This document shows positions 50,544 to 62,700 of a DNA stretch of 64,000 nucleotides, piece by piece. The notes under the pieces were generated by a model. The model saw only the letters and a list, made by a program, of their open reading frames with translations. It had not been told where the DNA came from and made no database searches. The position numbers were made by a program, and so were the translations under genes. The number at the start of each line of letters is the position of its first letter. Position 1 is the stretch's first letter. This DNA is from Raphanus sativus (taxonomy: Eukaryota > Streptophyta > Magnoliopsida > Brassicales > Brassicaceae), in NCBI RefSeq assembly GCF_000801105.2, contig NC_079516.1, positions 45,550,908 to 45,614,907 of the forward strand, given 5' to 3'.

Positions 50544-51265
50544 TAGATTTATGTCGTTCAAGTTATCATACTTCTTCTCACTATCATTATTAGTCTCTTC
50601 CCTTTCTTCTTATGTACTGGGAAGGAAACAAATCTCAAACCCACCGTGTTTTGATTCGATCCCAAAACATTCCATTTGCTTTATTTCTCGAAATGTGTAA
50701 AAATTGTTTTAAATTCTCGAACAATGTTTTTCTTATTACTGTCTGTCACCAAAAGTCTCCACATTAGCAAACTCCATCACTACTAATAGACGGATTTGCT
50801 ATCACTTTGTCTTTAATCACGGTGAAGTCATGAAACCGCTTTTGCATCTCCAACTACAATTTATCTTCAACTTTTTGCAATCATTTTGATGACTACATGA
50901 TCTACAAACCCAAAGACTCATCGAATCTAAACAATAAACTACACACTTCAGTTCTCATAATTATAAAACACTTCAGTTTCTCATAATTATATAAATAAGA
51001 AATAGAAAATAGTTATATACAAACTATATAACTCGAGTTCTCTAAGGCAGGGACTGCTGGATGACAAAGAAGGATATAGAGAGAATACATTAATACAGGA
51101 AGAAAAAAAAGAATACAAGAAAAGGATGTAACAGTTTCCAAACACGTAGAGAAAAATAAAAAGATGAAGTAAAAACCAGAAAAATACAATACAAATTTGG
51201 AAAATATATAAAGAGAAAACTTAATTCTGATTTTTTTTAAAGTCCAATAATATTCTCCATCTCCT
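50544..51265. other. Intergenic DNA between convergent VPS4 and DC1 genes
   Basis: Holds the two 3'UTRs. AT-rich, no gene or element recognised. Confidence 0.5.
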
Positions 51266-53260
51266 TCAGAATCCAAAGTCTAATTCACCACCTAGCATGT
51301 CTCCCATGCCGGATAATCCACCGCTGTCATCTACTCCACTGTTAACGTCACTAACATCGAGCATGTTATTTGCCAAGCCTTGACACAAACCCTGCACCAC
51401 TGCATTCATCGCTGTGTTTCTGTTTGGCGCATTAGGTCTGTTGGATCCTCCATTCGGCCTACGTTGGACTGGTCTACCCATATTTCTTGGCTGAGTACCA
51501 CCACGACCATACCTGCCCATTCTTCTCTGACCATATTGGTTCTGGTTATTCATTCCCGGTCTACCACCCGGTCCAACCATGGATGAAAACTGGTTATTAG
51601 GTTCATCATTTAAACCACTATATTGTGAATTATCCATAGTCTCATCATAATACTCATCCTCATTATACATAGACTCACTTCCTCCGGTGATATCGCTGTA
51701 GCATTCAAAATCATTTTCACCATAAGTTTCATCATATGCTTGATCATCATATCCATCGTCCACAAAGTCACCTCCAGCTTCGAAGTCACAATCGCCTTCG
51801 TCACCATAAGTGTCACCATATTCACCATCATACATCTCATTTCCATCGACTTCGTTGTAGCCACCATTGTCAGTTACATTGGAGGGTCCACCACTAGGCC
51901 CATTAAATCCTTGAGGTCCATTGAATGCAGCTAGATCACGAGGCCTATTAGGTCCCCCGGCTCTTATTGCATTATTGGGCAACCTTCTAATCTGAGGCCC
52001 TCTAGGATTCTCGATTGGATTCTTAGGCCCTTGAAGCCTACCTCCACGCCCATTACGGCCCATGTTCTTCGACCGAGCTGAGGCGGAACTATTAGGACTC
52101 GAGTTTTGCTTCCTACCACCACCTGGCCCTCGGTTCGTACGAACCGAAAGTGGATAAAGATCAGCCGGTTCAGACAAATCATTAGACTGGCTACGAGCAT
52201 CACTGCTGCCACCAAATTCACTCTCGCTATACGCAACGTCATTGGTATCACCATAAGCCACAATTTCAAGGTCGTTACCATCAACGTCTTGTTCCTCGTT
52301 ATAAGCCTCTCCATCTTCATTACCATCGTACCCATTAGCTTCATAATCAATCTCAACGTCGACTTCACCATCAAACTCTTCGTCCACCGCACTACCATCG
52401 AACACACTCCCTTCCATTGACCCTTGGTCAAAACTCTGTCCTACTGCTTGACCAATAACATCACTTGCTGTAATAGGCCCAATCCGACCATTATAACCCA
52501 AGTTGTTGTTCTGTCTTCTTGGTCCATAAACAGCAGCGTTTTGACCCATCGGTCTACCGGGATGACAAACGGGCCTATTAGGCCTGGTAGGATTATTCCC
52601 AGGCCTATTCATGTGCCCGGGTCTGAGCCTATTGTTGCCTTGATTAGGCATAGGATGATGAGGGTGACCAGCATGATGAGCAAGAGGAGTAGGTGCAGAA
52701 CTACTATGCGGAAGGAGGTGTGGATGGTGAGCATTGATGCAACCGATATGAGCATCGAATTCGCAAGGGATGCATCGATAGAGCCATTGGTTCTTCCCAA
52801 TCTTAAGGCATATGTCGCAGGAGAATCCCTTGTCAGCTCCGTAGGGAGAATGAAACGCGAGTTTAAGGCTATGTTGCGGATGAGACTTGTGGACGATCGA
52901 GAGCGGCTTGTAAGCGCATAGCGCGTGGACGTCAAAGTCGCAAAGAGAGCATTGGTAGCTAAAACCAGTTCCGTTGACGCCACAACCATCGCAGTTGAAG
53001 TATCCACCATCATAGACTGGAGCCGCCAGAAGGGTGAGCTTGTGAGAAGGGTGAGAGGGATGGGCGATTACCTGCTTCATCTTGCTGCATGACTCATGGA
53101 GAGAGAAGTTGCATGGCCTACATGAGTAAACCCGGCCGTTTCCTCCGGTAAGTTTGCAAGCGGAGCACGGTGGTGATGATGTCGGCGGGATTAACTGAAG
53201 GGGATGTGGGTGGCTGAAGTGATTTATAAAGCTATTGTTTTGTGCTGTTGGCTTTCCCAT
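51266..53260 (-). CDS. DC1 (Cys/His-rich C1) domain protein with long acidic low-complexity tail
   Basis: Single exon, 664 residues from ATG 53260. Three divergent C1 zinc domains lie at about 17-58, 68-115 and 127-174, each with an HPHPLQL-like start, CxxC pairs and a closing H-x2-C. A His/Pro/Gly/Arg-rich linker, an Asp/Glu/Tyr-rich stretch (roughly 280-370 and 480-570) and Gly/Asn/Arg-rich segments follow. The end (ELDFGF) is acidic. Plant DC1 proteins are zinc-binding and implicated in stress and hormone responses; the role here is unknown. An upstream in-frame ATG (53306-53308) adds 16 residues, but it sits next to a TATA-like TCTATAAG (about 53310-53317) and probably upstream of the transcription start, so I chose the later one. 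Similar in memory to At2g27660. Confidence 0.88.
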   Translation of the reverse strand: MGKPTAQNNSFINHFSHPHPLQLIPPTSSPPCSACKLTGGNGRVYSCRPCNFSLHESCSKMKQVIAHPSHPSHKLTLLAAPVYDGGYFNCDGCGVNGTGFSYQCSLCDFDVHALCAYKPLSIVHKSHPQHSLKLAFHSPYGADKGFSCDICLKIGKNQWLYRCIPCEFDAHIGCINAHHPHLLPHSSSAPTPLAHHAGHPHHPMPNQGNNRLRPGHMNRPGNNPTRPNRPVCHPGRPMGQNAAVYGPRRQNNNLGYNGRIGPITASDVIGQAVGQSFDQGSMEGSVFDGSAVDEEFDGEVDVEIDYEANGYDGNEDGEAYNEEQDVDGNDLEIVAYGDTNDVAYSESEFGGSSDARSQSNDLSEPADLYPLSVRTNRGPGGGRKQNSSPNSSASARSKNMGRNGRGGRLQGPKNPIENPRGPQIRRLPNNAIRAGGPNRPRDLAAFNGPQGFNGPSGGPSNVTDNGGYNEVDGNEMYDGEYGDTYGDEGDCDFEAGGDFVDDGYDDQAYDETYGENDFECYSDITGGSESMYNEDEYYDETMDNSQYSGLNDEPNNQFSSMVGPGGRPGMNNQNQYGQRRMGRYGRGGTQPRNMGRPVQRRPNGGSNRPNAPNRNTAMNAVVQGLCQGLANNMLDVSDVNSGVDDSGGLSGMGDMLGGELDFGF

Positions 53261-54592
53261 CGTTTTTTTTTGGTGTGTGTTTGAGATTGTTACTTGGGAG
53301 GAACACAACTTATAGAGTATAATAATAGAGATGACTTTTGGTTAAAGGCTAAGTCAGTCAACCGAACGCGTTGCACGTCTCTCCCATAGGAAATGTCAAT
53401 ACATGACTAAAAGAATAATTATACACATTGACTTAAACTAGTTGCAATTTTTCTAATTATGTGTGGTTCCTCTCCTGTTCTTGTTTTTGTGTTATCCACA
53501 TGTAGGTGTATTTGTATAAAACGAGAGGCTATATTTGATATTCCAATCCAGTGACCAATAAGAGTTGGATCGTAGTGTATATTTTTCAAACTTGGACGCT
53601 GTCTTTCCTATTACATTGAATGTATCTTAATCATACTACCAAGTTGTAGGTTTTTAACTCACTGAGAAAGTGAGGATCCACTTATTAATGCCCTTCAGTT
53701 TTTTTTTTCTAATCCGATTATATGTAAGCGTTTTCACTTTCTTGAGAATTCGTTTTGACATGTAAATGTGGTCTTGCCGTGATTTATGAATGCTTTTTCA
53801 AAAAAAAAAAGACATGTACATACCTAGCATGATAAGAGTCATAAGACTACATACTACATATTATTATCTAACTTTAGTTTCATTTTCTGTTATGAAATAA
53901 ATGTGGATGAACGAGTTAATCACAAATCATTAACAGAGATTTATAACTCTACTTTGAAATTATTTTAAATAATTTCTCAAAATAAAATTAATTTTAGAAT
54001 TGTTAAAATAGTTAGGATTTTTTTATTACATTAGGTTTATGATCCTTACAGTCTTACAGATATAGCATGGTGTAAAGATAAATCTGAAAGGCGAGATAAC
54101 TTGAAATAAAAGAATATAGGTATAAAAATCAATAAAATAAAGAAAATGATAAGAACGGCAATGTTTCGGTTGATGGAATGATTGTAATTGAATGATTGTA
54201 GTTGATGGAATGATTGTAATTGACGGGAATTCATATATTGATGAGAAAATTTTATATGATATATTGGAAGTTGATCACTTATATGATGGCATTGATTGGT
54301 AATATGTATTACACTTGATTGGTAATATGTGTTTCAAAAAATATATATGTATTACACTTGATTTAGGTTGAGTTAAACATATAAATCAAACAAATTTACC
54401 AATCATGAATTCTAGACAATCTATATGGCTTATAACATCGATTTTATATATTATAAATTATTTAATGATATTAGAATTTTGACAATTACATATAGTCACA
54501 CTAATAATTTATATAGTTTAAATGATATTAGAATTTTGTTACATTGCTAATATTTATAGATTTTTGTTACTTTAACTATTTGAACATTGATT
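53261..54592. other. Intergenic DNA
   Basis: Promoter of the DC1 gene near the left edge, then AT-rich DNA. A small direct repeat (GGAATGATTGTAATTGA) occurs at about 54175-54225 and another (TTGATTGGTAATATGT) at about 54293-54330. No gene. Confidence 0.45.
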
Positions 54593-55155
54593 CATTTTAA
54601 TTTATCATAAAATGTACTCTTGATTTATTATACAAAATAGCCAACATAATATTTTTGGTAATATTGCTATTTTACTATAAAAGTTGACATTTTTTAAGTA
54701 ACTTGACAAATGTTAATATTTATTTTGTTTGTAAAAGTTATATATGCAATATCAATTTCGTTTTTAATTATTTTGGAAATGTTAACATTTTGAAAAACAA
54801 TAAAATATAATGATGAATTGTCATATTTTGATTGATGGTTTTAAATCCAATGTGGACATTCTCAATGGTCATTTTATTTTATCATAAACTGTACTTTTGA
54901 TCTATTATACAAAATAGTAAACATAATATTTATGTTAATATTTATATTCTGGCTTTTACTTTCTAATTTATTATAAAAGTTAACATTTTTAAGTAACTTG
55001 TAAAATGTTAATATTTATTTTTTAGTTAAAGTTATATATGTAATATCAGTTTTGTTTTTAATTATTTTATTGAAAATTTTAACATTTTTGAAAATAATAA
55101 ATTATAATGATGAATTGTTATATTTTGATTGATGGTTTTAAATTCTATGTGAATA
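54593..55155 (+). repeat. Two-copy tandem repeat, period about 277 bp
   Basis: Units start at 54593 and 54870 with CATTTTA-TTTATCATAAA and share long blocks, including TTATACAAAATAG, AAGTAACTTG, ATGATGAATTGT and TTTTGATTGATGGTTTTAAA. AT-rich and diverged by scattered substitutions and small indels. The right edge runs into a TATATAGTATAGA motif (55182-55194) that looks like a Helitron 5' end read on the minus strand. Confidence 0.8.
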
Positions 55156-57240
55156 CTATCAGTGACATACAGTCTTATTTTTATATAGTATAGATTTATA
55201 TATTGATATCCGAAGACTACAAACCAAGTTTGGTACATGAATGGTACTATTCCCTTTGTTTAATAGGAAGTGTTGTTTTAACTTTTAAATTTTGTTTAAT
55301 TATAAGCGTTATTTTACATTTTTAATGTATATATTAAGTGAAATTTCCAACTTTTATTTCTTATTCATTAATTAATAAAATATTGTATTAAATAAGAATA
55401 AAATAGAATATATATATATATATATATAGTATTTAGAATAGAAAAACTCAATGTTTCATTTTTTTTTGAAACTCAATGTTTCATTTATTCTTGACTTTTA
55501 TGGGTTAAAAAGATGCATGGACTTCTTTGATCCGGCACCATTACAGAAATTAACTTGGTCCATGCATCTTTATTAACATTCACATTAATACTTCTTCAGC
55601 ACTTCTCACACGATTTCACATTCAATAAATCCCTTCATTCATTCATTTGTGTTAATACTCTATTATAGATATAAAAAAATTTTACAAAAAAATCATCGGT
55701 TCATTTTTCTTAATAAACAAAACAAAAAGTGACGAAAAGAGATCTGTTAGGTTCATGGTTTAACGGATTGTGACAGAACAAATAAGGAAAAAAGGAAGAT
55801 GAGATTGTTCTTTTTTTTTTTTTGTCAAACACACTTAGTTGAGATTGTTCAATACACTTAGTTTGTCCATTTAAAATAACAAATTTGTTTCCTTTTTTGC
55901 CTTATTAACAAACGTATTAGTACAATTAATATATAAGCAAATATAACTAAAAAGATAATGATGTGCAAGGCTACTAAATTAAAATTAAAATAATACAATT
56001 AAGTTAGGAAAAATAAGACAACACACAAATCATCAAATTTCCAAAACAAAAAGTCACACTCTATGACCGTAAAATAACACTCTATTTTATACACGTTAAA
56101 TGTAAGCTCAAAATATTGACATCAAACAAAAGAAAAAATGCAAAGAAATTTACTATTCTATAGTCAATTATTCAGTGTAATTAATTATGTAACAATACAT
56201 TTAGTAACCATAATAACACATTATAATTGCATCATATCATAAAGCAAAAAAACATCAAATAAACAAAAATACAACAACAATTGTTAACATCTATTCCTTA
56301 TCATCTTATTCTATTAGCTAAAATTATTAGTAAAATGTTTAATAACCGTAAAGTTCTTTTCAATCAATAGTTTAGTTACAGTCTAACAAACAAGTTCATC
56401 AATGTAAAATTGTTTTAGCACACAATATATAATATCATCTATAGTACATACACTTCAGAAAAAATAAAAACGATTTTTGTAGTGATATTGTCTCTACACA
56501 TTTTATCAAATGCAAATAAAAAGCTTAAAGTTTATGAAATAAATCCACCATTTTATCACGAAGCTCAAGATTAGAAAACTAAAAAATAAAGGAAAATATA
56601 ATCAAATAATAATACATAATAGATTAAAAACAGTTCTATGAAAATAAAACCATAATAAAAAATTAAAAGATAGTAAAAATCAAAATAATTGTTAGGAAAA
56701 ATAGAATAAAATAGAATAAAATATATAAATATAAAATAATAATTAAAACAAAATGGATAACTTTTTGTATAAAAGAGATATGTTAAGTTATTCTAACTAA
56801 ATAAATGTATTCTAAATATTTATCTCAAGAATTCTAAAAAATATAAATATAGATCCACAACGGTGTAAAATAAAAATATATAGTTATATAGTCGAATAAG
56901 AGACACACGATATAAAATAATATAAGAAAATGAATAAAACTAGACAACTTCAAATTAAACAAATAAATCAACAATTCTACACTATTAAAACAAAAACAGA
57001 ATAAAACTTCAATCAAACAATCTTATTAATTGCAAAGAAAAATTTAGTTAATTGTAATGAGAATTAAACTGAATAAAGAATAACAATCAATAAAATAATG
57101 ATTCATATTAATATAGAACAAAATATTTTAAAACAAAAACAAATATTAAACAAAAATCAAAATATTTACTCTAACTATTTAAATTATTTTTAAATTATCA
57201 TCCCGCTTTTAGGACGGGCCGGCTCTGGTAACAAAAAACG
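55156..57240. other. AT-rich intergenic DNA with possible transposon ends
   Basis: A (TA)n run lies at 55409-55428. Positions 55509-55522 and 55558-55571 form a 14 bp perfect inverted repeat with a 35 base loop. At 57202-57227 a CCCG...CGGG mini-hairpin followed by CCGGCTCTGG resembles the 3' end of some plant Helitrons, but no partner end was found. No coding sequence. Confidence 0.4.
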
Positions 57241-59257
57241 ATATGTTTATAATCTCAAAGAAACACACACAAAACCTTTACATTATTTCTGTTTGACACT
57301 GTTATTAAGCATGTATTTTCTCTTATCATATACATAAGGATTCTTTATTTAGAATTAGAATGGGCCAACTTAAGGAATATGGGCTTTGAACAACAAAAAG
57401 TATATGTGCTAATTGCTATTACCGAATGTTTGGGTATCGTCTAACACAAAAATAAAACTGGACTGATGGCTTCTATAATTTTGTTATCTCAAAGATTTTT
57501 TTCCATCGGATGCAAAGATTTATAAAATAAAAACAAAATTCAACAGTGGTGCACCTGGTTTTAGAAATTTCTTTAAAAGCTCTCCATCTCCACATGTTTG
57601 GCCCAGGCAAGTTCTCAGGATAACTGACAAGAAAAAATTGTACATAAGCACTAATTAATTTGGAAATGCTTTATGCCGCTCCGTACGAAAGAACCTCATA
57701 ACAAGTTTCTGGTAACTTTCATTGTAGCAAATTACCAGTTAGATAAAGATGGGATCCACATGCCAGAAACAGATAAAGAAAAAAGCAACAAATAGTCAGT
57801 GTTTTGTTGTCTAATAATAATTGTAGTGAAAATGGTGATTTGTTGTCACTAAATATATAAATTATACAAAGGTCTGCTGTTGGACCACTTCATTAGTAAC
57901 TTAAGAAATGAAACTAAATGTATATCTGAACCATTAATATATCATATTTGTTTTTAAATGTTCGTCAAAAAAAAATATCATATTTTTTGTGTAGCCTATC
58001 TTTTTTATTAAAACATAATCCTTTCCATGGACAAACATTTTTTGGTAAGTTTTTAAATTAAATACATTTTTATACTATATAGTTAAAATATAATCACCCA
58101 GTTTAATTAATATTCATTCATTTATACTACTACTAAATAGGTTTACAAACAACTTTTATCCAAACAATATAAAACATCAGGTCATATATTAATGTGAGAT
58201 TATGATTTTTTTTTTAAGTTGACATCAAATAAGTTTTATACTAATAACTGCAAGAGTTTAATAAATTGACATAAAATAGATTTAAAATTTAAAATTTATC
58301 AAATAAATATATATTACACGATTAATCAAAACAATTACAAAGATTTTACTAAATATTTATAAAAACAGGTTGAAATAATTTAAAAACAAAATTAAGTAAT
58401 ATGTATTTTTCAAATAATTAAAAAAAAACAGGTTGTAATATGTTTTTGTTCTCCAAATATCATTTTTCATCAAATCAAGCCTTTTAAGAAATGGCTTTCC
58501 TAAAATCTAAAAAAAACTAGTTTTATAAAAACTGTCAATTTCTAAACAAAAACCATTTTTTTCTAGTTTTTGCTTGGAATTTTTATTACATTTATTTACT
58601 AGTACAAAATAATTTACTTAAAACCTCTGTTTTGGTGTAACTTACGTAAGGCCTTTGTTTTGGGGTAATACGTACGTAAGGCATTATGGTAGTAGGATAA
58701 TACGTAAGACACTTAAGGCATTCTTGATTGCTAAAATAATACCTAAGGCACATATAAAGCATATTTCATCTATTTTTATTATAACACAGTTTAGTTTTAC
58801 TAAAATTATAACAATATTTAAATATTTTATCAAATAATAAACTGATGGTTACATTTTTTATTTAATAGGGTAAATCACACCTATGCTAATCATAACAAGC
58901 TTTATTTTACTATTATAAGATATCTGAATATTATTTTTATCTAATAATAAATTGATGTAATAAAAATAACTCATATAAATTATTTTAACTTATATAATTG
59001 GTGGTAGTGGACCAACTGAAAACTCGGATTCAGATGAAGAAGAAGCACACAATAACACTCATGTGCACTATGTGGAAGGTATCCGAAATTAAATTTCTGC
59101 ATTTTTATGGGATTTTTAGATAGTTTTTATTTTATATTTGTTACTTTTGTTTTAAAATATTTTTTTTTAATAAGTTTGGAGAATGTTTGATGATATTATC
59201 TTCTTTTTATTTTTCCAGAATAAATGTTTTACTATTAATAATAATTTTTATTTTATT
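57241..59257. other. AT-rich intergenic DNA
   Basis: No gene. A short GC-richer stretch at 59003-59080 could encode an acidic peptide (SDSDEEEAHNNTHVHY type) and may be a transposase relic, but it is too short to assign. Confidence 0.4.
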
Positions 59258-59425
59258 ATTTATAAAACCAAAAATCAAAAACTAAAATCAAAATCTAAAA
59301 TCACCATTCAAGTTTTTCAAAAAACTAAAATCTACTATAAAATCAAAAACCAAAAACTAAAAACTAAAAACCAAAAACCACAAATCAAAAACCAAAATCT
59401 AAAAACCAACAAAACAATCACCACC
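59258..59425 (+). repeat. Low-complexity AAAACC/AAAATC repeat
   Basis: Imperfect array of AAAAACCAAAAACTAAAATC-like units. Simple-sequence DNA. Confidence 0.8.
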
Positions 59426-61350
59426 TCAGTTATGTAAAAAAATAGACTGATTAGTTGACCCAAAAAGTTCAGATTAATCTAAGTGTGTGTGTACCAACCG
59501 GAATAAAAAATATCTTTAGCCGGAATAAATATTTACTAGACTGATTAATTGACATAAAAAATATTCGGATTATTTCATGCTAGATAAACTAGTAAACTAC
59601 TAATACACGACACTATAGTTGACAAAAAAAGAAATACACGACACTACATTCATTCGTGTAATTTTGTCGCTGCTTAAAAGAGTGGACATGTAAAGTCCCC
59701 CTTTTGCATTCTACACATCAGATGGGAAAAAGTGGTCGACATAATTTAATACTTTGGTGCGATTGGTGGAATCATGTGAATAGCATCAGTCCATAACACC
59801 GGTATCATCACACAAAAGTATATGCTGTGATTTATTTACTACTAGCTCGTATCACAGGGATCAAAGATATTATTGTGATTCGTGATCTTTTCTTCCTTTT
59901 TTGCTAAAAATATGATCGTGATCTTGATCGGTATAAATAGATTCGAGATAAAGTATATTGAAAAAATGAGGAAACCGTGGAAATGGTGAATTTATTCATT
60001 AGTTAGATTTTTGTAAGTTAACGGTTAACAAGAAGGACCACTTACCCAATATTGATTCCACCTCAACACCCACCACGCTCTTCACATTCTCAACGTGTCC
60101 CCTTTTCATCCTCTCCGTCGTATTTATTTTCTAGTGAATAAACCCACCACCCGCCGCAAAATTTAATATATATACCTTCATCACTAGCCAAATTGATGCA
60201 GCTCTCGAATTAATTTGAGAAATGTGTTTATTTTATAATTGGCGGCTACGTACGGACATAAACCACGTTTTATAACATCAAGGTATAGACAAATGAATTA
60301 GAAAAAGAGAGTAGTAAACCTAGAACTTCAAGAAAATACAAGATAAAAAAGATGAAAGCGTAAGTCGTGCTTGCACAAATAAATCCATTGTATTATTGAA
60401 TCTAAATCATTTCGAGTTTATAATTATAGTTTGTATGCTTCCGCATATATAGGTGGTGTAATTATTATATATACCACTTTATAAAATATGTTATTTCGAT
60501 ACCTCATAATCCTAAAACTATCTACTTCATTCTATGGGCACCAAAACTACTTAAATAACTCCTTTATATTTTCCACTTTAAAAATCCTATTATTCAAAGA
60601 ATATAGTTGCTTACTATCATTCTAGGAGTATTTAAAATCCTATTTAAGTATCTCATTTACATATAATCAATATAATTCTACAAGTATTTTGAAAATCATA
60701 CATTTTCGTTAAGTAAATGACATTAAACCTTTTTTGGTCAACTAAACGCTAAACAATATACTTAACGGATCGACTTAATTTTTTATATGAAATGTCAAAT
60801 TTATTAACCATAAAAAATAATGTTTATATACAAACCATGAATTAAAAAAGTAATGAAGTTGATCTAACTTTGACGGCAAACCAGTGTTAGAACATTCCTC
60901 TTAGCTTTGGTTTCTCGTAAAACCTTGTACGCAAAATCGGTTTCTTAATAGTTTTATCAATACAATGAGCTATCTGACCTATTAGGCGAGTTATTTGGTT
61001 GTCTTCTTTCATATATTTTACCTTTTTTACATATATTATCAAATAAGCAGCTAGCTTTTCTTTTGACAGACTTTTCGGTTGTTTAAAATATAGCTACGAT
61101 CAGTATAATTATACCATATAAGACAACTACCAAAAGATAATTCCTATGGAACACTCTAGGAGTTTTGGCTTTAAAATTCTGTTTTTGTATTTCCAACTCG
61201 AGAGAAATATCCTATTGAACAGTCTTGGAAATTTTGCTCTAGTCGCTATTTCTTTTCAGCTTTATAAAAGAAACTAACTATTCTTACGGATCAAATAAGC
61301 AGCTACATAGAAGTATAAATAAAATGTGAATGTATATTAATTTACCTATC
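59426..61350. other. Intergenic DNA
   Basis: No coding frame. 60050-60200 is less AT-rich and ends in TATATATACCTTCATCA, which resembles a core promoter, but no open frame or known RNA follows. May be an unannotated non-coding transcript start. Confidence 0.35.
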
Positions 61351-61526
61351 GATCGGAGGATTTTCCGTCAGTTTTTGATACCAATGTTTCAATCTTTCTA
61401 CTATGGTTTCGATCGTGGTTAATCTATTTAACTAACTATTGGTGGTTTAGTGGTCGGAGGATTCATCACGAGCTTATGAGACCAATGTTTCAATCATTCT
61501 ACTGTTGTTTTGACCGTGGTTGATTT
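61351..61526 (+). repeat. Two-copy diverged tandem repeat, period about 101 bp
   Basis: Units from 61351 and 61452 share GGTCGGAGGATT-like starts, GACCAATGTTTCAATC and TTTGACCGTGGTTGAT-like blocks. Confidence 0.75.
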
Positions 61527-61598
61527 ATGTGCAATAAATCCTTGGATTTTCACAAATCTCAAATATCAAAGAGAAGTTGATACTTAATTTGAATTAAT

Positions 61599-61612
61599 AA
61601 CTACTTTCACCA
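61599..61612 (+). repeat. Target site duplication (left), 14 bp
   Basis: AACTACTTTCACCA, repeated exactly at 61967-61980. Confidence 0.85.
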
Positions 61613-61966
61613 ACAAACAGAGAATCTTTTTTCATAGCGCAAAGTGTTTTCAAGAGTGGCTATTTGCAGTTATGTAGCATCGAGTGCTTCTTTATGACTT
61701 AGAGAACTGTTTGAAAATAAAGAAAGATTGTCCTCAGTTGGTGTTGGTGTTGGTCCTAATGGTTACCGTCTGGCATTTTTGTTTTGGAAAGGATCATGGA
61801 TAGTGAAGCTTGGTCTTTGGGGTGATTTTTTGGTATAGTTAGCTATTGGCATTGTGTAATGCTTGGATGCCTTTTATGTTTCTGAAGTTGCTTGGTATTG
61901 TATATACAAAACTCTAATTGCTCGGTTGAGCAGGTTAATGAAAATTATCAGATGACAAGAAAAAAA
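61613..61966 (+). mobile_element. Small poly-A retroposon / retroposed transcript, 354 bp
   Basis: Flanked by the exact 14 bp duplication and ending in an A-run directly before the second copy, the signature of L1-mediated retroposition. The body is mixed-composition, GT-rich sequence (TTGGTGTTGGTGTTGGTCC, TGCTTGGTATTGTATATAC) unlike the AT-rich flanks. No long frame; it reads like a 3'UTR or a non-coding RNA copy. I do not recognise a known SINE family, and no clear tRNA-like A and B boxes were seen. Confidence 0.75.
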
Positions 61967-61980
61967 AACTACTTTCACCA
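61967..61980 (+). repeat. Target site duplication (right), 14 bp
   Basis: Second copy of AACTACTTTCACCA. Confidence 0.85.
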
Positions 61981-62240
61981 GTACTTTTACGTAGAGATAC
62001 TTTCGTCATGAAAATTACACAATATATTTTGTTCATTACAAATATATATTTTTCATAAAAGGGCTATATATAATACCCGAATAAAATTACACACTTTAAT
62101 CGGCATGTAGTCACTAATGCAGAGTCTAGCAAGCTTATCAGAACACATCATCCAAATTAAAGCTGTCGTTCTTATTTATTTTTTTTGATGAAAAGCTATC
62201 GTTATTTACATAAATTTTGAACGCCTTTTTATCATTTTTA
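61981..62240. other. Intergenic DNA
   Basis: AT-rich, under 300 bp, nothing recognised. Confidence 0.4.
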
Positions 62241-62470
62241 GAGCATTTCTAACTCATTCTATTTTTCATTTTAAAATCAAATTTGAAGTGAAAATATTCC
62301 AATTTTATTTTATTCTTTTACTCTATAACAAGATAAAAATGTATTTACAGTATAAATAAAAAATTCATTTATTTTATATTCTAAAATAAAGTATTAATAG
62401 TAGAATCCAACTCTATTATAGAATTACTCTAGTTTGAAAATTAAAAAGATAAAAACCATGGGAGATAGTC
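62241..62470. mobile_element. Probable PIF/Harbinger- or hAT-like MITE, 230 bp
   Basis: Starts GAGCATTTCTAACTC after TTA (62238-62240) and ends ATGGGAGATAGTC before TTA (62471-62473). The terminal inverted similarity is weak (GAGCATTTCTAAC against GACTATCTCCCAT), but the GAGCA-TTCTAAC start and TTA flanks match a common plant MITE type. Confidence 0.5.
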
Positions 62471-62700
62471 TTACGTAATCATATTATATTGAAGCATTAT
62501 TTAATTAAGATTCGAGTTTTCAGAATTAAGACCCACTTGGCTTGCTAAATTAAATAATGGATATATGGTACACATAAATGTTGTCAACTAGTGTGCTTGC
62601 ATGTTAACAATAATTGGTCAGCTAAAACCAGACTCTATCTATGTTTCAACGTTTAATAAAGTATTATTATATCACTTTACATATAATTTATGAACCTAGC
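62471..62700. other. CYP94C1 3' flank
   Basis: Presumed 3'UTR and intergenic DNA; no element seen. Confidence 0.4.

Noticed and set aside
51380..52921. Several plus-strand frames opposite the DC1 gene
   Set aside because: Shadows of a repetitive acidic coding region on the other strand.
53306..53308. Upstream ATG as start of the DC1 protein
   Set aside because: It is adjacent to the likely TATA box, so probably not transcribed; the later ATG gives the expected start.
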